NCBI GenBank assembly: GCA_001510575.1
Contig: LNGK01000003.1
Coordinates: 583,315-647,314 of the forward strand
Direction of reading: 5' to 3'
Source: Knoxdaviesia capensis
Lineage: Eukaryota > Ascomycota > Sordariomycetes > Microascales > Gondwanamycetaceae
Length of the DNA: 64,000 nt
Below, in pieces: positions 12,552 to 22,170 of this stretch; position 1 is the stretch's first letter, and each line of letters opens with the position of its first letter. The notes below the pieces were generated by a model that saw nothing but the letters and a program-made list of their open reading frames with translations, was not told the DNA's origin and ran no database searches. A program made the position numbers and the translations under genes.

Positions 12552-13183
12552 TTTGTTTTGAATACTTTTTTTTTCTTTTTTTTTTTTTCCCTTATGGTTC
12601 CTTTGTTCGTTACTAACATGCCACAGACCCAAGCCAAATGCCCACCACCCCCGAGCTCCAGGAGCCTCTACAGGTTAGTCTACTCTTTGCACAACTACCC
12701 ACTCCCCAATACAACCCCACTAACACACACACACACACACACACCCAGCTCCTCCAACGCAACCTCGACTTCCTCGCCAAAGCCCTCAGCGTTTCCGCCC
12801 AGCGCCGCACCTGGCGCCTCGCCCTCGAGAAGCTGCAAGCCCAGCTCTGGACCGACGTCCTCATGCGCAACACCTTCACCGCTCTCGGCGCCGCGCAGCT
12901 CGCCCACGACGTCGACGCCATCACCGCGCTGGTCGACCGCGCCATTCCCGCCAGCTCGGCCGCGCTGCTCAGCCTCGTCGAGGCCGTGCGGCTGCTCAAC
13001 CTGCCCGTCGAGCATGTGCCGGGCGGCGGGATGGCCGGCGATCTGACGCTGAAGAGCGCCACGGACATGGTGTTCACGGATAACGCGGAGGCGAGGAAGG
13101 CGATGGCGGCGCTGGAAATCCAGACGCTGAGTCCGGCGAACGCGCGGAATGTGTTGCAGCGCCGCGTGGAGAACGGCGAGTAA
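10547..13183 (+). CDS. TIP20: RINT1/Tip20-family subunit of the Dsl1/NRZ ER tethering complex
   Basis: Exons 10547-12479, 12627-12673 and 12749-13183 encode 804 residues, in the range of RINT1/Tip20. The family tethers COPI vesicles returning from the Golgi to the ER, together with Dsl1/ZW10 and Sec39/NAG. Residues about 40-75 form a coiled coil (LVSSVEHQRQQLESQLDDAV). The RINT1_TIP1 core follows, with KFHHTPAAANMAYVDPIC and LLSGFLVELMGLDDSLRARF, then the block with YHYGG and FLTGIQLDILDAFHHRLQ. The C terminus carries RNTFTALGAAQLAHDVDAI, the usual end-domain motif. The 47-nt middle exon (ACCCAAGCC..CTACAG) was placed from splice sites and frame. Intron 1 (147 nt) contains a CT microsatellite and poly-T; intron 2 (75 nt) is largely a CA microsatellite. 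A Gly/Ala-rich insert (about 575-590) is low-complexity. Tail-to-tail with the carrier gene. Confidence 0.9.
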
Positions 13184-13477
13184 GCCGGGTTTTCTGTTGG
13201 ACATACGGAACGATGCATGGCCACTGGAAAAGGAAAGCTTTGCTGTTGGTTTTTATTCGAAGGTGATGTGCGCCTGCTGTTGAAGAAGAGATATATGTAT
13301 ATATGTATATGAAGTCCATGAACATGATGAAAACTCCCAAGACAATGATATATGGAGAAGAAGAAGAAGAAGAAGAAAAAAAAGAAGACCAGCCAGGGTT
13401 GAAGGCCTCACACGACACAACCCGAAAAATGGCACAAATCCCGCCCATAAACGCCATGTAAAATCACCACCAGCGAC

Positions 13478-14477
13478 CTAGTTGATCGCCCGCATCGTCA
13501 TCTCCACCACGGCAAAAGTGCCGGCGCTGACCGGCATAGCACGGAGCAGGGTCGGCCCCAGACCGCGCCAGAAGCCGAGGAAGCCCTCGGCGCGCCAGAT
13601 CTGGGCGAAGCAGTCCCGCATAGTCTTGTACTTCTGGGCGGCGCCGAAGCCGTCGACCTGCATCTTGCTCTTGACGACATCGAACGGGTAGCTGGCAAGC
13701 CACAGCGCCTCGCCGGCCAGGCCGCCGTAGAAGGCCACCTTGTAGCTGGGCACGTCCTTGCGGGCGATGCGGTTGCGCGCGGCGTCGGCGTTCATCAGGT
13801 ACTCGAAGGTCAGGAACCACACGCCGTAGGCCTGGGCCTCGCGCCAGATGGTGACGGCCTCGCCGCGGTACAGCCCGCCGAGCACGCCGCCCTGCGCGGC
13901 GAGCTTGCGCACGCAGTCCAGCGGGCCGGAGTACAGGCGGGCGGCGCCGTGCGGCTGCGTCTGCAGGCGGATGCGCACGTGCTCGATCGGCCCGGAGATC
14001 ACGCTGTTGGCCACGCCGGCGAAGGCGCCGGCCGCGTAGTACTGGCCGTAGCTCAGCTCGGCCGGCGCGGCGCCGGACCTGGCGGCGGCGGTGGCGGCGG
14101 CGGCGGTGTTGCGGGCCTCGAACCAGCGCCGCGCCTGGTGGAACGCGCCAAACTGGATCGACACGCACGCGCCAATGCCGAGCAGCGGCGTCAGCGTGCC
14201 CTTGTAGAAGGCCAGCGGGCCCTCCTGCTTCCAGATCGAGGTGGCGGCGTTGAGGGCGGACGAGTACTGGGTCGATGTTTGCAGGCGCACCTTGACGATG
14301 TCGAACGGTTGGCCTGGGGGGAAATCATATGGAAGAGTTTAGAAAAAGTGTGTGACGGAGGAGAGACACCGGGGACAAAGACTCACCGATCAGCACTTGG
14401 GCCACGCCTCCAGCCGCGCCGGCAAAGAGATCCTTGGCGGTCTGGAGGGCGGCGGAGGTTTCTTGCGGTTCGGCCAT
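13478..14477 (-). CDS. mitochondrial carrier (SLC25) protein, Ymc1/Crc1-like
   Basis: Exons 14477-14387 and 14313-13478 (73-nt intron, GTGAGT donor) encode 308 residues, the standard length. Three carrier repeats are visible: PFDIVKVRLQ (33-42), GPIEHVRIRLQ in repeat 2 (Arg replacing the usual Lys) and YPFDVVKSKMQ in repeat 3. The first repeat continues YKGTLTPLLGIGACVSIQF, which resembles the Ymc1/Ymc2 group more than the carnitine carriers. Six transmembrane helices in the inner mitochondrial membrane are expected. The substrate cannot be read from sequence; amino-acid or acyl-carnitine-type substrates are the candidates. The start is the ATG 30 codons before the splice site, preceded by a GA repeat (about 14550-14568). 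An Ala-rich insert lies between helices 2 and 3. Confidence 0.9.
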
Positions 14478-15197
14478 TGCGGATGTGTGAAAGTCCCGAG
14501 GGAAGACTACGGGAGCGGAGTTGGACAGGCGAATTGCGGCGCAATTGGAGAGAGAGAGAGAGAGAGAGTGAACTGAAGCTCTCTCTCAGCGGCGCACCTT
14601 GGGAAGAGTCGGTGGGCGATTGTGGCGGGGGAGATACGGACAACCCAAATTCAACGACACACCCAGAAAAACACACGCTTTCTCACAGGCGTCAATTGAC
14701 GTTGTCAGTTGATCCGGAGCAGGACTGAAGAACAAAGAAAGAAAGAAAAAATCAACAAAAAGGACGGAGACGGAGACAGATCGCACACACTCAAGGACAA
14801 AATGCCAATTGAAATCCAAGTAAGGCAAAACCAGCGGCCCTGATTGCGTGCTTGAAAATCCGATGCCGGCCCGCCAAGAAAAGGTTGCGATAAGATACGG
14901 TGGCGGGACAGCTGGCGGCAGGTGCCAGCCACGAACGGCAACCCGCGGCTGTTTTCACATGTTGACTGGCTGCAGAACCGAAGAACTGGGGGAAACAATA
15001 TTGTGAGCAAAACGAGACAGATCAAAAAACAAATAGTTTGATTCCGGGTGTTCTTGTCAATTCTTCCATCTTCAATCTGTGCTTCTGCCACAGCTCCTGG
15101 TTGCGGCTGCAGTAAGCGGGCTGATTGGCCCAGTCACGCCCCTCCCCCACCCAGGTCAGCTATATAGCGTGCAATAAGTCGTCCTTCCTGCACAGTT
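14478..15197. other. carrier promoter and tRNA 5' flank
   Basis: The first part is the upstream region of the carrier gene and carries a GA repeat (complement CT) near its 5' leader. The end is the tRNA upstream region, with TATATAG about 25 bp before the first tRNA. No coding signal. Confidence 0.5.
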
Positions 15198-15283
15198 GGC
15201 CGAGTGGCGCAATGGCAGCGCGTTGTCTTCCGGTGTTCTGCGGGATCTGGCAAAGGCTCAGGGTTCAAGTCCCTGCTTGGTCG
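15198..15283 (+). tRNA. tRNA-Arg(CCG), 14-nt intron
   Basis: A complete cloverleaf can be drawn: acceptor GGCCGAG with CTTGGTC (two G-U pairs), D-stem GCGC/GCGC, anticodon stem TTGTC/GGCAA, T-arm CAGGG-TTCAAGT-CCCTG, discriminator G. The anticodon is CCG at 15230-15232. The intron (15234-15247) follows position 37, the canonical site. Spliced length is 72 nt. The internal box A (TGGCGCAATGG) and box B (GGTTCAAGTCC) are both present. A T-run at 15297-15305 can serve as Pol III terminator. Confidence 0.93.
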
Positions 15284-15537
15284 TCTTCGTCTTCGTTTTT
15301 TTTTCTTTTTTCTTTTCTTTTTCCTTGTTTCTACTCCCTAAATAAACATCACTATCCCTCGCTCAACCTTGCCACATGAGTGCCTTTCTTCTTTTTTGCA
15401 CATTTATTTCGTCCCTGACCGACTTTTTATTCACTATTTTTTTTATTTTTCCTTTTTTTCCCTCCATATGTACACCAGTCCAGTCTTCTTAAGCCCGTTC
15501 TCGTTCGCCGCCGCTTCAACAACCTTAAATAAAACTT

Positions 15538-15632
15538 GGCCGAGTGGCGCAATGGCAGCGCGTTGTCTTCCGGTGACTCCCACTGGGAATACTTTCTGGC
15601 AAAGGCTCAGGGTTCAAGTCCCTGCTTGGTCG
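15538..15632 (+). tRNA. tRNA-Arg(CCG), 23-nt intron
   Basis: The exon sequence is identical to the copy 340 bp upstream, with anticodon CCG at 15570-15572 and the same cloverleaf. Its intron (15574-15596) is 23 nt and shares only its first two bases with the 14-nt intron of the other gene. TTTT at 15635-15638 is the terminator. Flanks of the two genes differ except for two or three bases, so the duplication is old or the exons have been homogenised. Confidence 0.93.
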
Positions 15633-15970
15633 GCTTTTCAATTTGTGGCTTTTATCTTTTATTTTATTTTTTGTGTGTCGACTTCTTGCTCGTGCTGGTG
15701 GTCTAGACTTTTTCCTTTTCGTGGGTCAACAGAAGAAGTTCTGTGTGGTGGGGTGAAAACCCTGCTTGCCCTAGAGCTTAACCTGAAGATCGGAGCTTGT
15801 TAGGGTTACCACATGAACGACTTGGTTGCCCCTTCCTCGTCCGATCCGTCAGCCCCGTTAGGTGCTAACCCCCGATATACGAGTGATATTGCTTATGGGC
15901 ATAAACGGCATACGTTAGATTCATAGACCTTGCAACTATAACGACCTGCCTCCCCCGCGTTTTATACAGC
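15633..15970. other. spacer between tRNA and COG3 3' end
   Basis: Contains a telobox-like TTAGGGTT (15800-15807). No gene seen. Confidence 0.5.
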
Positions 15971-18537
15971 TCACGCCTTTCCGGCTTCGGCGGCCTCGTT
16001 CTGCGCCATCAGGTTCAACTCAATCGCCTCCTTGAGCTTGGCCACAATCTCTGGCTGGTTGGTGAAGGCCACGCGGAGGACGGCGTCCAGCTCCTGCTCG
16101 ACGCGGGCAAGCGGGCGCGTGCCGACCGCGCGCCGCGTGGCCGCGGAGATCAGGTCGCTCCACCGCTTGGTGAACGCGTAGATGGCCTGGCGGAGGAGCA
16201 CGTCGAGCTGCTCGCTGATATCCTCGACCGATGTAGCTGCAGCCGGCACCGCGATGGGAGGTGCGGCGCGGGGCGCGGCGCCCGACCAGAGCGTGGTGGC
16301 CACGATGCCGCCGACCAGCGACACCAGGTGCTGCGGGTTCAGCGTGCCGAGCAGCTGGCCGAGCTGCTGCTGCGCGCCGCCGCCCGACTGTTTGCGCAGG
16401 TCGCTGAACTCGAGCGTCACCAGCTGGTTGCGCAGCATCAGCAGGTTCTTGACCATGAACATGTCGGCGTCGGTGCCGGCCTTGGTGGCTTTGATCTTGG
16501 CCTCCGCCCGCTGCAGGGCTTGGATGCTTTCGCGGACGATTGAGAAGACGACCGAGTTGTGGTGTTGCTAAATGATGGTGGAAAGTCAGCAAATATGAAG
16601 AGAAAACAGAACAGAACAAAACAAAAAAACCCCCCTCCCCCCTAAGAAAACTTGACTCACACTCCGCTCTTTAGGCATGCACTGGTCAAACATCTGCAGC
16701 AGCTCCAGTGCCCGCTTGACCGCCGGATGGCAGTTGGACGACGACACGCCACCCGTCACCGCCTCCAGCTTGAGCGACTCGGGCGTGAGAGGGGCCCGCG
16801 AGATCGACTTGGTGATCTCAACCTCGAAGGCGCGGTCGGCAAACGCCCACAGGTGCTCCTCGAGCAGCCCGACGGTGAACTCGCGCGAGAACCGCGCAAA
16901 CGCCGTCTCGCCCGCCTCGTCGTACTCGGCCTGCAGGAACTCGCTGGACAGCCAGCCCAGCACGCTGCAGATCGGCGCCAGCTCGGCGGCCTGCAGCACC
17001 GTCTGCAGACTCGCCGCGATCGGCGCGTAGTTGGCCGGGTTGATGAAGATGCGCTGGTGCACCTTGAGCGCGGCGAACGCCGACTCCGGGTCGAGGTTGC
17101 GCTGCGGCACCACCCGGAACAGCTTCGCGAACAGCGCCGACTCGTTGTACGTGCGCTCTAGGCACTGCTTGAGGTAGTTGCGCGCGGCCGTCTCGACCGA
17201 CAGCGCCTTCGACTCGCTCTTGAGCTCGTCGAGCTCCTGCTGGACTAGCAGCCGGATGTCGCGGTCGCGGATCGAGAGGTACGAGTAGAACATGTTCTTG
17301 GCGGTGTTTTCGTAGATTGCTGTTGATAACGCCGTGTGGCGCACGCCGTTGCGGTCGTACACGCGCGAGATCACCTCCTGCACGTTGGGGAGCAGCGAGT
17401 ACGAGTCTTCCATCAGCTCGGCGAAGCGGCCGTAGGCCAGCGCGTGGTGGGCCGACTCGGAGTTTGTCGACGCGATTTGCCGGGAGATTTCCGACGACAC
17501 GCTGTCCAGTTTGCTGTTGAACCCGACTTCAAGCAAGTGCAGCGCCTTGGTGAGGAGAGACTGGTACCGCGCCAAGTACGATTCCGAGTCGCGGTAGGTC
17601 GGCTGGAGGGGACATTACTAGTTAGGGAAGTGCAACAGCGCAGGTTAAAAAAAAAAGACGCAAGGAGGGCACACTTACATGTTTGGACATGAACTCGATA
17701 CACGACTCCAAATTCTGGAAGATCTCTGCAAAGGTGGCATCGTTCACAAGCCGGCCGGCGCCCGGTGCGTTGAGACGGCGGGCGATGGTGTCGAGGTAGC
17801 CGTAGTAGTGCAGCACGGTTCCGATTTCATCGGCAAGCTTGTCGAGGCGGCCCTGCTCGGCTAGTAGGTCTTCGCACTCGGCGCGGAAACTGGAGGTCTG
17901 GGCTTCGACCGACTTGAACGACGTCGAGAGCGTGGTGAGGATGTTGAGCGTGCTGGTGGAGTCTTGTATCAACGAGTCGAGGTGGTTTTCGGTCAGGGAG
18001 AGTTGAGCTCGGTAGCGTCTGGGAGGAAAGGGGGATGTTAGCATGGCGTCTTTCACCGCTGCTGTACGCGCCAGAGCGTCATGGCCATGGGAGGTCGCCC
18101 AGCGGTACACACTTGTAGTCTTTTAAACTCGCTTCCACTAGCTTGCTACTTGAAAGCGTCGGCGGCCGCGATCCAGGGGATGGCTGCTTCGGCAAAGACT
18201 GCAGCGCCAAGCCGGCGAAGCTGCGGGAGATGTCACTCTTCCCCGACGAAGACGGCGATGACGCGGATGGCCGGGAGAGGTCGAGCACGGGGCGGTCGAA
18301 CAGCGTGGACGAGTACGAGCGGCGGATGACTTCGGCGTCGGGCGGCGTGTTGGCGTCCTCCTCGATGGTCTTCAGCACGTCGTTGACCGTGCGCGATGCT
18401 GCCGCTCTCGAGGCGTCGTCGGTGCCATTGGGCTGCTGGAGCAGAGACTCTTTGCGGAGGTGACTGATGCGGGTGGGCGGCGGTGGTGCTCGCGTCGCCT
18501 CAGGGACGAAGCTGTACCATGACGAATCTTCGTGCAT
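15971..18537 (-). CDS. COG3: conserved oligomeric Golgi complex subunit 3 (Sec34-like)
   Basis: Exons 18537-18113, 18018-17679, 17602-16661 and 16567-15971 are in continuous frame and give 767 residues. COG3 is a lobe A subunit of the COG complex, which tethers retrograde vesicles at the Golgi. The first ~140 residues are Ser/Pro-rich and likely disordered. The Sec34 domain begins near DYKRYRAQLSLTENHLDSL, with a coiled coil, and continues HYYGYLDTIARRLNAPG, ESCIEFMSKHPTYRDS and YLARYQSLLTKALHLLEVGF, hallmarks of the family. The C-terminal half is helical (CATCHR fold). Introns are 94, 76 and 93 nt; intron 1 has an unusual GTGTGT donor. It shares a 3.6-kb divergent spacer with FMP25, and a telobox dyad lies about 200 bp before its start. 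Confidence 0.92.
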
Positions 18538-18740
18538 GACTGAAAGAGAGAGGGAGAGAGGGAAAAAGGAAAGAAGGACGGAGATGCGGTGAAAGGTGCT
18601 GTCGATTAAGAGGAAGCTGGGTATGCAGGCTGATCAAGTGAAGGTGTTCGTTCCAGTTCGACCGACAGCTTTGAAGAATGCGGGACACATTGGCTGAGTG
18701 GATGAATTAACACGTATGCACAGTTTTGGACCGAGAAACG

Positions 18741-18770
18741 TTAGGGTTGGGCTTCATTTCGAAACCCTAA
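18741..18770. promoter_or_regulatory. telobox dyad 1
   Basis: TTAGGGTT (18741-18748) and AACCCTAA (18763-18770) form an exact inverted pair around a 14-nt spacer, about 200 bp upstream of the COG3 start. Teloboxes are bound by Myb-type telomere-repeat factors in fungi and plants; binding here is an inference. Confidence 0.55.
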
Positions 18771-20250
18771 GGTCATCCTCCATAACCGGCGCCTGCCACA
18801 TCTCTCTCTGCCTCGAAAACTTCCACTCTTCACATCACTGCTAACTATCACGATACCAGCCTTCGATCGAGCTTACTCTCAAATAGGGACGACGCCTATT
18901 GCAAACCAGCTAATCACTGAGCAAGTTGTCCTAGGTACTCTGGATATCATCCTTGTGGAATTCTCGCCGACTTGATATGACAGGACAGGCTATATTCCGG
19001 TGTGAATACTGATCAGACCAGGAGTTACTCTCTCAATTACCAAGGCATCTATCATTCTTCCTTTCCTCGTTAAAACAGGCGGCTACTAGCCACCCTTCAT
19101 AAAAGCTTGTCAAGGCGGTGAAAGATATGGAAGATGCTACCCCCGCGGAAGCCGTCCACCTCCTCCCTACTGGAGACGTGGCAGCGAATGGCCCGATAGT
19201 GGTGGCCAGGGGTATCCCAACCCACTGCATCAACCCTAGGAAGAGAGGTTCCCAGGATGGGACCACGACGCGCAGTTATCAACTGGAGCTTTACGGACCG
19301 CAGAACAACTCTACTACGCGACGAAGACATGGGAGGACTGGAACGACGTGCTTGAAGCCCGCAAGGACCAAAGACGCCGCATCTGGCGATGCTCGAGGGC
19401 ACCCTCCTTCCACACGGAAGCGAACAGAGCCACGGGCATTTAGAGAATCGAGAAGTCGGTGCGGCTGCGGAGCCACAGACTGACCGAACTACCAAGACTG
19501 CCACCTATGATACGTGGGAACGACCGGGCAACTACATGCGAGGACAAAACGCCCTTTGTAGATCTCGCGAATGATGGCCGAGTGTCGGCTAGACCTCCTT
19601 TTCCGGAGTATAACTTGTAGTCTTTTCTGCCTGATGCAAACTTCCGCTTCTTTTATTCTTTTCTCCTTAGTTGACGCGATACAGGTTTTTTGCCCTCCAA
19701 ATTCCAATTGACAATCGTCTGTAGCAGCTATCCTTCCACTATATCTCTTTCAATTACAGATCGAATGTACAGCCCCACACCGAAGACCGGCCCCACTCTC
19801 AACAACCTCGGCTGCGGTATCGGGAAGATTTCCCACCTCTAAACGCCAAACCAGCCCCGCCACTGGAAGAACCGGATCACCGGGCTTTTATGATGACGAG
19901 ACGCTGGCGGCGGTAGTAACTAGCTTCAGATTGGAACACTGGCCATCTACTTTAAGATGTCACGGGCTATACGCCTGGGAGTTGGGCCATGAACCAAACT
20001 TCAGCCTTGTGCGTGTAAATGAATAACCCCGGGATACAAGTAATCGAATACAACACGAAAACGAGATGTGTCTCCAGAAAAGGAAAGGGTGTTTAGGCCT
20101 GAGTAACAAAACAAATGGCTATTACAAAGGGGTGACTTGAATAACAACAATAACAGCAGCACCGAGTATACCTTATAAGGCCGTGTGGAATGTTGACTTT
20201 CGCCGAGAAGGCGGCTGGGCAGTACCCGGTTCAGGACAAACTCGTGCATT

Positions 20251-20415
20251 TGGTGGAATGGGACCGACCCTGTTTGACACCCGCGAGTCGCAGGTTCGAA
20301 TCCCCTCGGGGGGATCGGGAAAGCGGAGTTATCGGCTAATACGACAAAGAGATGTAGTCCTATCGAAGCTGGGCGGCGACCACCGGGGTCGAACCAGCGG
20401 ACGAACTCTTTTTTT
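20251..20415 (+). ncRNA. possible Pol III-type element or tRNA relic
   Basis: TGGTGGAATGG (20251-20261) fits the box A consensus at every constrained position and GGTTCGAATCC (20293-20303) is a consensus box B, 31 nt apart as in tRNA genes. A T7 run at 20409-20415 could terminate. The anticodon and T stems do not pair, so it is not a functional tRNA. A tRNA-derived SINE, a relic, or chance are all possible. Confidence 0.25.
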
Positions 20416-21709
20416 AGTCCTTTAATTCTATATTATCGTTTATCTTTTCCCCGCGTGCATAATAGGTGAACGCCGTTGTGAGGTTTAATAAATGTTGGTG
20501 ATGGGTTTTTTTTTCTTTTATTTTTCAAATCCTTTTTTTTTTTTTTTTTTTCAACTGAGCACTACAACTCTAGCAAAAAGAAAGCCACCACCACCAACCC
20601 TAAACCAAGACCCTCAGCTCTTAACTCTCACCAGACCTTGGCCTGCCTGCCCAAGTTCCGTGGTAATTCCGTGCTTCCCGGTTCCGCCCCGGGGGATGGC
20701 CACGGGTCGGGACCCACATAAAACCCCCCCGATGGCGGCCCGGCCCGGCCAAGACCCTAGGCCAAACCCCACCACGCTAACATCCGCACAGCAAGCTCAG
20801 CCGAGAGGGACGTCTCGCTGCTTATTTTGGTAGAATCGTGCCTTTTGCTTGGTGTGCCAACTAGCGTGGAGACGTGGACGACACTGTTGGATAGAGAAAG
20901 GGGATGTACGGTGGCATGCTTGAGACGGGTGGACGCGGGTTAACGGCAAGCGCTTTGATACTCTTCATGAAGAAGAGACGGCCTTCGTTTACGCCACGGC
21001 CCGTATCGTCCTTGGCACTCGAGGTTCGTGGAATATCCCAAAGGTCCTCGACGTGAAGATAACATGTTGAGAGAAATGTCGAGAAAAAGCCAAAGTTAAA
21101 AGTTTTAGATAAATAAAAAGTCTATAACAACCTTTCAGGGGAGCCGACTTTTGAACAGTCTGCCCGAAGGGTGACTGTGGCACTGAGACTCACTAAGTCT
21201 CTCTCATCTGTTAGAGCTGGCCCCCGAGGTTCACACTTCTGAGATGGCGTGCCAGGTAGGGGAAATCTGATACATGCACATGCGCATCTCTCAGGATAGC
21301 GAGGGATCAAATGCACCACAGTGTTGGGCTCTAAGGCGCAGGTACGTGTATTCAAATCCCCAAATCATTCGAGCTGTCACTTGCTAACCAGTGACTTGCG
21401 GGATGGGGTCAGGAGAATGGACTCTTGTTTTTGTGCTGCTCCAATCTTTTAATTCTGTTCCATTTCTGCTCTTTCATTTTCATGCATGTTGCGCGGGGTG
21501 AGCTATTTGAAGAGGATTCGTGGCAACTGAGCTCGCTATCTATGGTGCATGGTGATAAACATTTAAGTCAAGGAGCATTACCCGGCACTTGACAACACAT
21601 CGGACGTGACAGGAACAGTTCAAGCTCTATTCAACTTCCTTGAAATCTTACCATGCAATGATCTGGATGCTGAAGAAGGTTACAGACGACCGTATACCAG
21701 CATATGGAG

Positions 21710-21739
21710 TTAGGGTTACCTTTTGAGACACAACCCTAA
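21710..21739. promoter_or_regulatory. telobox dyad 2
   Basis: TTAGGGTT (21710-21717) and AACCCTAA (21732-21739) with a 14-nt spacer, the same geometry as the dyad at 18741 but with an unrelated spacer sequence. It lies about 430 bp upstream of the FMP25 start. Confidence 0.55.
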
Positions 21740-22170
21740 TCGTACTAAAATTTCATGAGAATCCCATAGCTGTAGGTATGTCTGCGCAAGGTTTTCAAGA
21801 CTCGAGTCATCGAGGACAAGTTGTTTTTTCACCAAAGATACCGACTGTACCTTTGACTAAAATCAGTCACTGAAGTGAACTCTATCGCCAAACGGGTCCC
21901 CAGATGTAGTGCCGGAGATATACTCGCTGCTTTCGTCTCAAATCGAGCGTGAGTCACGTGACAACCTCGGTAATCTTGAAGCGTTGATTGGAGACCAGCC
22001 TTTGTACCTGTGAAGCTCTGCATCTCCAACCTCAAGCTTCTGTCTCGCATCAATCACCGACCTCCATCAGATTGTGCCATTTCATTTTCTTCTAGATACC
22101 CCATTGACGTGTTCTTGCATAGTCTGACCTGTATATACAACATACCCGCGCGAATTCAGATCCCTCCACC

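Larger units (their letters stand above)
18538..22170. other. 3.6-kb divergent intergenic region, COG3 to FMP25
   Basis: No convincing gene; the longest open frames (around 19100-19500) show no domain and no coding bias. It holds two telobox dyads (18741-18770, 21710-21739), a single telobox (20596-20603), a box A/box B pair with a downstream T-run (20251-20415), and a T homopolymer (about 20531-20553). It may contain decayed repeats, but nothing is recognisable. Confidence 0.5.

Noticed and set aside
19118..19483. 121-codon plus-strand frame in the COG3-FMP25 spacer
   Set aside because: Unordered composition with many Arg/Thr and no recognisable motif.
20386..20396. second box B-like sequence near 20390
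   Set aside because: Only partial match and no box A or stems in either orientation.
21331..21365. tRNA-Leu-like fragment (CTCTAAGGCGCAGG...TTCAAATCC)
   Set aside because: No acceptor or anticodon stem can be formed; too degenerate to call.
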